Assembly (NCBI GenBank): GCA_965655465.1
Contig: CBFHGY010000021.1
Coordinates: 1-29,896, forward strand
Length of the DNA: 29,896 nucleotides
Reading direction: 5' to 3'
Source: VMCP01 sp965655465
GTDB taxonomy: Bacteria > Bacteroidota > Bacteroidia > NS11-12g > UBA955
Shown here: positions 23,619 through 29,896 of the stretch, in pieces
How positions within the stretch are numbered: position 1 is the stretch's first letter
How the letters are laid out: each line of letters begins with the position of its first letter
Translations under genes and position numbers: made by a program
The notes under the pieces: generated by a model
Told to the model about the DNA's origin: nothing
Databases searched by the model: none
Seen by the model: only the letters and a program-made list of their open reading frames with translations

Positions 23619-24372
23619 GTATCCGCTTACGCTGATAACCATAAATTATAACAACCTAAAAGGACTTCAGGCCACGGTAGCGTCTGTGGTGAATCAGGTG
23701 GCGCCCAAGAAATGGCATTGGGTGGTTATTGATGGAGGAAGTTCGGATGGGTCAAAAGACTATTTGGAAGCCAATTCCGAGTTGTTTGACTCTTGGATTT
23801 CTGAGTCCGACAAGGGCATTTACGATGCCATGAATAAAGGGTTACGAGGGGTGAAGCAGGGATTTGTGTGGTTTTTAAACAGTGGCGATCGCCTGCATGG
23901 AACGCGGGCTATTGCCGAAATATTAGTGGCAATGGAAAAGCATCCAAAAGCGGATTGTTTTTACAGTGATACGTTTTTTGTGGATGAGGATTACCGGGAA
24001 TTGGGACTGATTTCGGAGTTGAAACCGCAAAAATTCCCTCAAAAGCTTACGTTTGAGAGTTTCCGATACGGGATGAACATTTGCCACCAGAGTTTTGTGG
24101 TGCGCCGCGAACTTGCCCCTGATTATAAGACCGAATACCGACAGGCGGCCGATATCGATTGGATATTGGAGATTCTCAAAAAACGACCGATATGCGTGTG
24201 CATATCATCGGTTTTGAGCGAATTTCAAACGGGCGGTAGCAGCAGTCAACACGCCCGCAAAGCGATGAAAGAACGCTATAAAATTTTGCAATCGCATTTT
24301 GGATTTTTACCAAATTTAGCGGCTCATGCCTGGATCGTATTGCGTCGATTTTTCTCTCGGGGGAAGTATTGA
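23611..24372 (+). CDS. Family 2 glycosyltransferase
   Basis: This 253-residue protein fits GT-A fold family 2 enzymes that transfer a sugar from an NDP-sugar onto a surface-glycan intermediate. It begins with PLTLITINYNNLKGLQATV, has the nucleotide-binding VVIDGGSSDGSKDYL (38-52), and then WISESDKGIYDAMNKGL. WFLNSGDRL (88-95) holds the metal-binding acidic position. QAADIDWILEIL is the usual acceptor-side motif. There is no membrane anchor. The start is ATG 23611, inside the last codons of the YfhO-like gene. An in-frame ATG at 23587 would lie deeper in that gene and adds no family sequence. Translational coupling with the upstream gene is likely. The specific sugar cannot be told. Confidence 0.9.
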   Translation: MNEYPLTLITINYNNLKGLQATVASVVNQVAPKKWHWVVIDGGSSDGSKDYLEANSELFDSWISESDKGIYDAMNKGLRGVKQGFVWFLNSGDRLHGTRAIAEILVAMEKHPKADCFYSDTFFVDEDYRELGLISELKPQKFPQKLTFESFRYGMNICHQSFVVRRELAPDYKTEYRQAADIDWILEILKKRPICVCISSVLSEFQTGGSSSQHARKAMKERYKILQSHFGFLPNLAAHAWIVLRRFFSRGKY

Positions 24373-24613
24373 ACGCCGGCGGTACCCCTTACTCTGTTGC
24401 AAGATTCGGACAATATTGCCCTCACTCTGTTACAAATGAGATTTAGGATGGCACAAGAAATCCTATTATTTATTTAGCCTTTCAAAAAATACCGTATTTA
24501 GAATGGTTTCAAGCCGAGGTGAATCAAAGAATTCAAGCGCTTAAATAGGCCTAAGTATAATTTTTGCCTTGTGAATCTTACATTTGTATTCTTAATACAT
24601 TGATATTTTCGTG
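24373..24613. other. Intergenic region with a 33-bp-spaced repeat and short coding-like remnant
   Basis: ACTCTGTTGCAA (24391-24402) recurs as ACTCTGTTACAA (24424-24435), 33 bp apart. A stretch from about 24449 to 24547 reads as an uninterrupted frame ending at a TAG (with IPYLEWFQAEVNQRIQALK) and has normal codon choice, but there is no start codon. It may be a decayed gene end or chance. Confidence 0.3.
24583..24611 (+). promoter_or_regulatory. Candidate promoter of the methyltransferase gene
   Basis: TTTG at 24583-24586 is followed 17 nt later by TATTTTCG (24604-24611), one mismatch to TAnnTTTG. The box ends only 2 nt before ATG 24614, so the start point may lie inside the gene or the assignment may be wrong. 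Confidence 0.35.
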
Positions 24614-25375
24614 ATGAGCAATACCCAAAGGGTTGATAAGACGTTGTTTGAAGGTTCGCATTATTTGGGTAAACCTGCCGATCATACCGATTTATTGGTA
24701 CGCAGACGCATAGAAATACTGAAAGGTTTTACCCAATTTTGGGATGCAAATGCCACCGTTTTAGACATAGGCTGCGGCAACGGAAATACGATTTTACAAG
24801 TGGCAGCGGCGTTCAAGCGGGCCTATGGTCTTGAGTATGCCCCCGATCATGAGTCGGAATTCCACCAGTTAAAAGAAAATTTGAACGCCCACAATGCCGA
24901 ATGGGTGCAACACGATATCAGCAAAGCGGCTTTTTCGCCGGCGGTAGATCGTTTGATCAGTTTTGAGGTTATCGAGCATTTGCCAACAGAAGAGGCGGTT
25001 CTTAATTATGCTGCTTCGTTGCGGGAAGGGGGGGTGTTTGCGATTAGCGTGCCGAATAAATGGTGGATTTTTGAAACGCACGGCGCGTCTTTGCCTTTGT
25101 TGCCTTGGAATCGGGTGCCCTTTTTCTCTTGGTTGCCGAGGCCAATACACGAACGTTGGGCCTTGGCGCGAATTTATACCAAAGGCAGAATCAAGCAATT
25201 ATTGGAGTCATCGGGATTGGAAGTTATGGAAATGCACTACGTAACCGCACCCATGGATGTGGTAAAGTGGAAACCCTTACAGACCCTTTTGCGGAAATAT
25301 ATTTTTGGAAATAATACTACGGTTTGGCCTTTTAAGGCGGTGAGTATAATGGTATTTGGAAGAAAAAAGGCGTGA
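24614..25375 (+). CDS. Class I SAM-dependent methyltransferase
   Basis: The 253-residue protein carries the SAM-binding motif I TVLDIGCGNGNTIL (48-61), motif II near YGLEYAPD, and motif IV RLISFEVIEHLPTEEAV. The post-motif region is LREGGVFAISVPNKWW. It fits the Methyltransf_11/12 type that methylates small molecules, lipids, quinones or sugars. A late aromatic and proline-rich segment (LPLLPWNRVPFFSWLP) is typical of lipid- or glycan-linked members. The ATG at 24614 is preferred over GTG 24611, which belongs to the -7-like box. It lies between the GT2 and the S8 peptidase genes without overlap. A glycan or lipid substrate is possible from context only. Confidence 0.85.
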   Translation: MSNTQRVDKTLFEGSHYLGKPADHTDLLVRRRIEILKGFTQFWDANATVLDIGCGNGNTILQVAAAFKRAYGLEYAPDHESEFHQLKENLNAHNAEWVQHDISKAAFSPAVDRLISFEVIEHLPTEEAVLNYAASLREGGVFAISVPNKWWIFETHGASLPLLPWNRVPFFSWLPRPIHERWALARIYTKGRIKQLLESSGLEVMEMHYVTAPMDVVKWKPLQTLLRKYIFGNNTTVWPFKAVSIMVFGRKKA

Positions 25376-25442
25376 TATATGCAAAACAAGGGCGCCATTA
25401 TTTTTGGAATTTATACGTTACTAATATTGTAAATAAATCAAA

Positions 25443-27014
25443 ATGAGACACATATTTTTATTATTTCTGGGAACACTAAGTATTTCTTTAAGTGCCCAAA
25501 AAAAACCAGGGATTCACTGGTATCACAGCACGCCTAAAAAGAATAACATGGGCATTTCATTAGATAAAGCCTATGAATCTGAATTTGTTAAAAGACCAGC
25601 AACTGATATTGTGGTAGCGGTTATAGACGGGGGTACCGATGTGAATCACGAAGATTTGAAAGACGTTTTGTGGACGAACACAGGAGAAATTGCAGGTAAC
25701 GGCCTCGACGATGACCACAATGGATATATCGACGATGTACACGGCTGGAATTTTATTGGCGGTGCCGATGGCAAAATGGTTTCCGCTGATAATTTAGAGA
25801 AGGCTCGTGTGGTTAAACGTTTGATGGACCGCTACGAAGCTCCTGATGCGAAGTTTGATGCTTCGAGTCCTGAGTATCAAAATTATTTGAAGATGAAATC
25901 TGAGGTGATGTTGGCAAAAGAATCTGCTGAAAGTATGTTGTCGCAAATGGAAATGGTAACGGGTCTGTTGCAACAAATTAAAGAAGCAACCGGGAAGGAG
26001 AATCCAAGTGCGGAAGATTTAGAAAATCTAAAGTCTGAAGATCCGATGATGGAAGGCATTGCCAAACGCTTGGCAAAGGGAATGAAGAAGGAGGGTATTG
26101 AATTTGAGGCCATGAATCAAGAATTCGACGAACAATTGAATTACTTTAAGGTAAAAGCTGAAATTCAAAACAATCCCGATTACAATTCACGTTTGATCGT
26201 GGGTGATGATTACAGCAACAGTTCAGAACGCTATTATGGGAACAATAACGTGGTGGGTCCGGATGCAGGTCATGGTTCCCATGTAGCGGGTATAATCGCT
26301 GCAAAGCGCGGAAATGGGATAGGACTTGATGGCGTTGCCGATCGTGCCAAAATTATGGTAGTAAGGGTAGTTCCCGATGGCGACGAACGCGATAAAGATG
26401 TGGCCAATGGCATTCGTTATGCGGTAGACAATGGCGCTAAAATCATTAACATGAGTTTCGGTAAAGGGTTCTCTTGGGATAAAAATATCGTAGACAGCGC
26501 CGTTGCCTATGCCGAAAGCAAAGGGGTTTTATTGGTGCATGCGGCAGGGAATAATAGCAGCGACAACGATGAAATTCCCAATTATCCGAACGATACATTA
26601 TGGAATGGCACCCATACCGCTGCCAATTGGATAGAAATTGGAGCAAGTCAACCTAAACGCAAAAAATTGGCTACCAGTTTTTCTAATTATGGAAAGAATA
26701 ATGTAGACTTGTTTTCTCCGGGTCAAGATATTTACAGTACAATTCCAGGCGATAAATATGCATATTTCAACGGTACAAGTATGGCTGCGCCGGTTGCTTC
26801 TGGTGTTGCGGCATTGGTTTGGAGCCGATATCCAAATTTAACTGCGGTTCAAATCAAGCAAATTTTGATGGAATCTGGAACATTGGTAAAAGGCAAAGTG
26901 ATTTTGCCAGGCTCTAAAAACAAAATTAAATTTACAGAATTATCTCAAAGCGGTCGTTTGGTGAATGCGTTTGAAGCGTTGAAGCGCGCCGATGCCCTTA
27001 GTAGTGGTAAGTAA
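25443..27014 (+). CDS. Secreted subtilisin-like (S8) serine peptidase
   Basis: A signal peptide (MRHIFLLFLGTLSISLSAQ) starts this 523-residue protein. The catalytic triad is Asp62 in VAVIDGGTDVNHEDL, His277 in GHGSHVAGI and Ser446 in NGTSMAAPVASG. The oxyanion Asn370 lies in HAAGNNSS. The aspartate and histidine are 215 residues apart, compared with about 32 in subtilisin. The insert (about 110-260) is charged, mostly helical and partly coiled-coil-like (LAKESAESMLSQMEMVTGLL). There is a calcium-loop-like GNGLDDDHNGYIDDVHGWNF after the aspartate. No propeptide I9 domain and no T9SS tail are present, so the enzyme probably stays in the periplasm. A strong terminator follows the gene. It is alone in its transcript as far as can be seen. 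Confidence 0.93.
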   Translation: MRHIFLLFLGTLSISLSAQKKPGIHWYHSTPKKNNMGISLDKAYESEFVKRPATDIVVAVIDGGTDVNHEDLKDVLWTNTGEIAGNGLDDDHNGYIDDVHGWNFIGGADGKMVSADNLEKARVVKRLMDRYEAPDAKFDASSPEYQNYLKMKSEVMLAKESAESMLSQMEMVTGLLQQIKEATGKENPSAEDLENLKSEDPMMEGIAKRLAKGMKKEGIEFEAMNQEFDEQLNYFKVKAEIQNNPDYNSRLIVGDDYSNSSERYYGNNNVVGPDAGHGSHVAGIIAAKRGNGIGLDGVADRAKIMVVRVVPDGDERDKDVANGIRYAVDNGAKIINMSFGKGFSWDKNIVDSAVAYAESKGVLLVHAAGNNSSDNDEIPNYPNDTLWNGTHTAANWIEIGASQPKRKKLATSFSNYGKNNVDLFSPGQDIYSTIPGDKYAYFNGTSMAAPVASGVAALVWSRYPNLTAVQIKQILMESGTLVKGKVILPGSKNKIKFTELSQSGRLVNAFEALKRADALSSGK

Positions 27015-27052
27015 TAAAAAATCCCGAAAGGAGATTTTATACATTATGAATC

Positions 27053-27082
27053 AAAAAAGGTGGGATAAAACCCACCTTTTTT
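27053..27082. terminator. Bidirectional terminator after the S8 peptidase gene
   Basis: AAAAAAGGTGGG and CCCACCTTTTTT form a perfect 12-bp stem with loop ATAAAA and a six-T run. It sits between the converging S8 peptidase and maf genes. Confidence 0.9.
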
Positions 27083-27145
27083 ATGGGTGTTACCTGTGCT
27101 TTTGAACAAAAGCAGTGCGGTTATTAAAGACGTATCGTGCTTTCC

Positions 27146-27718
27146 TTAGGGCTTTAGAAAATTGTGAAGTTCGCGGTAGAATTTTCCTGATGGAAATCCC
27201 ATTACGTTGTAAAAACAACCCGTAATGGATTTTACTCCCACCAAGCCCATCCAATCTTGAATGCCATAGCTGCCGGCTTTGTCAAAGGGCTTACAGTTTC
27301 GTATATACGCATGTATTTCTTCGTCGGTTAATGCATAAAACTCCACCTCGGTGGCATCGTGAAAGGTATGGGTTTTATGGCTTCCGCGAATGGTGCAGCC
27401 GGTATACACGAAGTGGGAGCGGCCGCTCAGCAATTGCAACATGTCAAACGCTTCTTGCTCGTTTTCGGGTTTATTCAATACCGTATCGCCCACCACCACG
27501 ATGGTATCGGCGGTGATTAGGAGGTTTTGATCTAAATTGCCTTGATAGTGTTGCGATTTATGCAAAGAGAGGTACTCGCAAATTTCGGGTCCCTTGAGTA
27601 CTTGGGGGAAATTTTCATCGGCATCGATGGCAACCACCTTAAAATCGAATCCGCATTTTTCGAAAATTTCTTGTCTTCGGGGAGATTTGGAGGCTAATAA
27701 AAGGGTGGGGAATGACAT
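27146..27718 (-). CDS. maf: Maf-like nucleoside triphosphate pyrophosphatase
   Basis: Maf proteins hydrolyse non-canonical or excess NTPs (dTTP, UTP or modified forms) to monophosphates and PPi, limiting misincorporation. The N-terminal LLLASKSPRRQEIFEKCG contains the SxSPRR motif (residues 10-15). TADTIVVVGDTVLNKP and QLLSGRSHFVYTG are the family signatures; the conserved acidic residue is in ITADT. FDKAGSYGIQDWMG and NVMGFPSGKFY close the protein. At 190 residues it is normal. ATG 27718 is preferred; TTG 27727 belongs to a -7 box. It is divergent from the spermidine-synthase-like gene, 30 bp between start codons. Confidence 0.95.
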   Translation of the reverse strand: MSFPTLLLASKSPRRQEIFEKCGFDFKVVAIDADENFPQVLKGPEICEYLSLHKSQHYQGNLDQNLLITADTIVVVGDTVLNKPENEQEAFDMLQLLSGRSHFVYTGCTIRGSHKTHTFHDATEVEFYALTDEEIHAYIRNCKPFDKAGSYGIQDWMGLVGVKSITGCFYNVMGFPSGKFYRELHNFLKP

Positions 27719-27724
27719 ATAAGG

Positions 27725-27732
27725 CAAAGGTA
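27725..27732 (-). promoter_or_regulatory. -7 promoter box of maf
   Basis: Minus strand TACCTTTG, a full TAnnTTTG match, 6 nt before ATG 27718. Its TTG is in frame with maf. Confidence 0.65.
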
Positions 27733-27735
27733 TTG

Positions 27736-27743
27736 TATTTTTG
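27736..27743 (+). promoter_or_regulatory. -7 promoter box of the spermidine-synthase-like gene
   Basis: TATTTTTG, a full TAnnTTTG match, 5 nt before ATG 27749. It lies 3 bp from the maf box on the opposite strand, so the two promoters must compete for polymerase. Confidence 0.65.
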
Positions 27744-27748
27744 CGGGG

Positions 27749-28399
27749 ATGTTTAGACCTTCATTTTGGACACGATTACGCAGTTATTTTTGGCCCGTAA
27801 CGATTGAAAAGCGTCAGGGCACTTTGAATCACGAACTCGAGGTTTTGGTATACCATGGCACGTTGATGTTAGACACACAGGATGTGAATTATTCATTTGG
27901 GAAATTGCATGAAGTGATGCAAGGTGTTTTGGGGAAACTTAAAGAACGGAAGTATCCTTTCGATCAGGTTTTAATTCTCGGTTATGGAGGTGGCAGTGCG
28001 GCGCAAATTATTCACGATGAGATCAATAGCGATGCTCAAATTGTAGGTGTTGAAGCGGATTTAGAGGTTGTGGGCTTAGTTGAGAAATATTTTTATAAGC
28101 AAGATGTAAAATTACTGAATGAAGAAGCCTCGCATTATGTTTCAAGAGCGGTTAAGCAAGATTGGAGTTATGACACTATCATAATAGATGTGTTTGAAAA
28201 TCAGGAGCAACCGCAGTGGGATGATGCATTTTGGCTGCAGATAAAGCAAATCTTACAATCCAATGGAGTGGGTATTTTAAATACGATGTTGGAGGAAAAG
28301 GCCTTTCAAAAGATTGGAGCGGAGCTCCAATCTTTTGGTTTTACCGTTCAAGCATGGAATGAAATACGCGAAAACCGGGTTTGGGTTTTTCGCAAATAA
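27749..28399 (+). CDS. Spermidine synthase-like methyltransferase-fold protein
   Basis: The 216-residue protein has the Rossmann motif VLILGYGGGSAAQIIHDE (about 88-105), then IVGVEADLEVVGLVEKYF. YDTIIIDVFENQEQP corresponds to the catalytic-loop position. These are the features of the spermidine/spermine synthase group, which transfer an aminopropyl group from decarboxylated SAM. The N-terminal beta domain that binds the polyamine is short here, and the usual gate-keeper motif is not clear. It could therefore be a degenerate homologue with another substrate, so I give no gene symbol. It is divergent from maf with closely packed promoters, and it converges on the T9SS remnant. Start ATG 27749 is supported by the box 5 nt upstream. 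Confidence 0.8.
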   Translation: MFRPSFWTRLRSYFWPVTIEKRQGTLNHELEVLVYHGTLMLDTQDVNYSFGKLHEVMQGVLGKLKERKYPFDQVLILGYGGGSAAQIIHDEINSDAQIVGVEADLEVVGLVEKYFYKQDVKLLNEEASHYVSRAVKQDWSYDTIIIDVFENQEQPQWDDAFWLQIKQILQSNGVGILNTMLEEKAFQKIGAELQSFGFTVQAWNEIRENRVWVFRK

Positions 28400-28418
28400 G
28401 AACGGGCTCGCTTTTTTG

Positions 28419-28479
28419 CCACAGTTAAAAATAGAGACTTCCTATGCAATAATCTAATTGATCTCAGTTTTAACTGTGG
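28419..28479. repeat. 12-bp inverted repeat between converging genes
   Basis: CCACAGTTAAAA (28419-28430) pairs with TTTTAACTGTGG (28468-28479) across 37 nt. The right arm is itself part of CAGTTTTAACTG, so alternative folds exist. There is no T tract beside it. It may be a terminator-like structure or a repeat remnant. Confidence 0.5.
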
Positions 28480-28521
28480 GACAATCGTAGGATATGATAA
28501 TCATTTTAATTCAATCATCTA

Positions 28522-29169
28522 TTATCGCAACAAGTGTAACACTCCGTTGATGAAACGTGCCTCATTTGTTCGAATGTGTTTAAACTCCATGACGTCTATA
28601 TACATACCCTCAGGGGATTCTTTATCCATAAACTCACCATTCCATGCCATAGGGGCATCAAAGAGTTTTTGTCCCCATCGATTGTATATTTTCATACTTT
28701 GAAGTTCCCAACCCTTGCCTACATAATAAAATGAATCATTTAATCCCTTCCTATTGGGGGTAAAAGCATTTGGAATATATATTGTCGAAGGTTCGCCGCA
28801 GAAAATGGGAATGATGCGTATCGTATCATATTGCTCGCAATCTTTTTTGGTAAACAATACAATATCTTGCGTTTCGCTTGCGATGATGTTATATTCTTGA
28901 TTGCTACTATGCAATACGCCATTAATATACCAACTCGCAGGAACGATTAAACTTTTCAATTTAAATGAGCTATCCCTACAAATATTATATGCGGTTGCTA
29001 AAATGGCCGTATTTGAGAGTTTGACTTCAATGTTAAACGTATCAGTGAATGAACAACCTCCCATTGTTAATGTTCGTAAATACCTCCCTGAATTTGCAGG
29101 CTGTATCGCATAAGTAGTTTGACCCGTATTCCAAATATACTCACTCACCCCAGCTACCGAATCACCTAT
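28522..29169 (-). pseudogene. 5'-truncated gene for a protein with T9SS type B sorting domain
   Basis: The frame reads back from the stop at 28522 to an in-frame TAA at 29170-29172. The peptide starts abruptly inside an Ig-like unit (GDSVAGVSEYIWNTGQTTYA). It lacks a signal peptide, which a T9SS cargo needs, so this is probably a gene remnant. The C-terminal ~87 residues are a T9SS type B (gliding-motility-associated) tail: IPNAFTPNRKGLNDSFYY, MKIYNRWGQKLFD, then GMYIDVMEFKH. Upstream sequence (29170-29260) is full of stops and low-complexity DNA, so the missing 5' part is not there in another frame. A GTG at 29148 gives a formal 208-residue ORF, but this is not a plausible native start. The break could be a deletion, a rearrangement or an assembly join. 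Confidence 0.7.
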
Positions 29170-29260
29170 TTAGGTTGATGGGTGATAGGAGGCGGGTTTC
29201 GGGTGCCAGACTATAGACTACACACTACCCCCCCCCAACCAACTACCATGTATCACTGAC
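29170..29260. other. Low-complexity junction with a nine-C tract
   Basis: The segment holds a run of nine C (29228-29236), the word AGACTA repeated (AGACTATAGACTAC), and GGGTGATAGGAGGCGGGTTTC. It separates a truncated gene end from the next reading frame. Such sequence is a common place for recombination and assembly error. Confidence 0.5.
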
Positions 29261-29896
29261 TCATTCGTTTATTTCGAATTTCTTTCGATACTGAATACCG
29301 TTATCGGTAACTATGGAGAGTATGTAAATGCCAGGCAATGGGGTTGAATTGGGCATGGAGATGTTGTATTCTCCAGAAGGACTTTTTGATAGGTTTTGAT
29401 TAAAAATCAATTGACCGTTTGAGTTGTAAATCGATGCCTCTAAAGCGTTGAATGAAATATTATTTAAAGCAAATTTAAAATTGCTATTGTTGGGATTAGG
29501 AAAAATGGAAATGACATTTTCCTTTGATATGTTTTCAGTAGATGCGGGTCTTCCCATGCTGTCTAGAACCATGAATATTACATCTTGATTGGTCAGTAGG
29601 GTGATTTCGGTTTGATCTGGCAGATAGAACCATTTTGCCGTTGAATTGGGTTTGCTGAATAAGCAAAACTTATGAGAAGGCATGGAGTTGCCAGGAACCC
29701 CTCCATTGGGACCTATGAAGTACTGTTGTACTCTAAAAGTAGAATCAAATACAACTTTCAGCATTTTATCCGATTGTTCAGCGGTCAGGGTTAAGTTGGG
29801 ATATTTCTGCTCGTTATATCCTTGAAATGTATAAATTACCGCATTGACACGTCCTTGTTCATCATTGTAAAGCCAAGCTTCTGAACTCATAATTTT
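29261..29896 (-). CDS. C-terminal part of a T9SS type A secreted protein, 5' end probably outside window
   Basis: The frame is open to the right edge (two codons beyond ATG 29890), and no signal peptide is seen, so the visible 209 residues are most likely the end of a longer protein. The N-terminal part (AWLYNDEQGRVNAVIYTFQG, then FKF and FYLPDQTEITLL) looks like strand-rich extracellular sequence without a known motif. The last ~80 residues are a T9SS type A tail: VISIFPNPNNSNFKFALN, then SIYNSNGQLIFN and GIYILSIVTDNGIQYRKKFE. It lies on the same strand as the type B remnant downstream, 91 bp away. Function beyond secretion to the cell surface cannot be told. Confidence 0.75.
   Translation of the reverse strand, partial: KIMSSEAWLYNDEQGRVNAVIYTFQGYNEQKYPNLTLTAEQSDKMLKVVFDSTFRVQQYFIGPNGGVPGNSMPSHKFCLFSKPNSTAKWFYLPDQTEITLLTNQDVIFMVLDSMGRPASTENISKENVISIFPNPNNSNFKFALNNISFNALEASIYNSNGQLIFNQNLSKSPSGEYNISMPNSTPLPGIYILSIVTDNGIQYRKKFEINE

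Noticed and set aside
21147..24372. A new surface-glycan biosynthetic cluster
   Set aside because: Only two linked genes (YfhO-like and GT2) are present, and the flippase is in a separate unit; too few for a defined cluster.

Overview
The window is a stretch of chromosome from a member of the Bacteroidota, probably a draft or metagenome-assembled genome. Several things point there. Three genes carry type IX secretion (T9SS) C-terminal sorting signals (6796-8931, 28522-29169, 29261-29896). There is an OstA-like gene paired with a DUF5686 gene, a MurF-alanine racemase fusion, and a serine peptidase and MurF-Alr of the kinds common in that phylum. Most promoters look like the Bacteroidota -7 element TAnnTTTG rather than a sigma70 -10/-35 pair, and Shine-Dalgarno sites are not evident. 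A run of 100 N (1251-1350) inside the first gene is flanked by an identical 77-bp sequence on both sides, so it is almost certainly a false scaffold gap.

Layout. 1-4076 (minus): OstA-like protein followed 2 nt later by a DUF5686 outer-membrane-type protein that runs off the left edge. 4113-5408 (plus): tilS, overlapping tail-to-tail with an AAA_14/DUF4143 ATPase (5391-6671, minus) whose promoter region holds two copies of a long palindrome. 6796-8931 (minus): large secreted protein with a T9SS type A tail. 8932-9546: gene-free, with two strong hairpins. 9547-12986 (plus): sugar nucleotidyltransferase and MurF-Alr, an envelope-precursor pair. 12995-13798 (minus): DUF3108 protein. 13897-14943 (plus): selD. 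15148-16750 (minus): pdhB and an unidentified conserved-looking protein. 16790-18388 (plus): polysaccharide flippase. 18466-19656 (plus): type II-like sulfide:quinone oxidoreductase behind a CRP/FNR-like site. 19792-21078 (minus): glyA. 21147-24372 (plus): YfhO-like membrane protein overlapping a family 2 glycosyltransferase. 24614-27014 (plus): SAM methyltransferase and S8 peptidase. 27146-28399: maf and a spermidine-synthase-like gene, divergent from a shared 30-bp promoter region. 28522-29896 (minus): a 5'-truncated T9SS type B gene and the C-terminal part of a T9SS type A protein cut by the right edge.

The recurring theme is the cell envelope (OstA-like, DUF5686, nucleotidyltransferase, MurF-Alr, flippase, YfhO, GT2, T9SS cargo), mixed with housekeeping genes (tilS, selD, pdhB, glyA, maf). 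I found no CRISPR array, prophage, insertion sequence, tRNA or rRNA gene, and no convincing new defence or biosynthetic system. The most interesting non-coding signals are the duplicated palindromes before the AAA ATPase, the CRP/FNR-like site before sqr, the -7 boxes lying 3-16 nt from start codons (suggesting leaderless or very short-leader mRNAs), and several long hairpins between genes.
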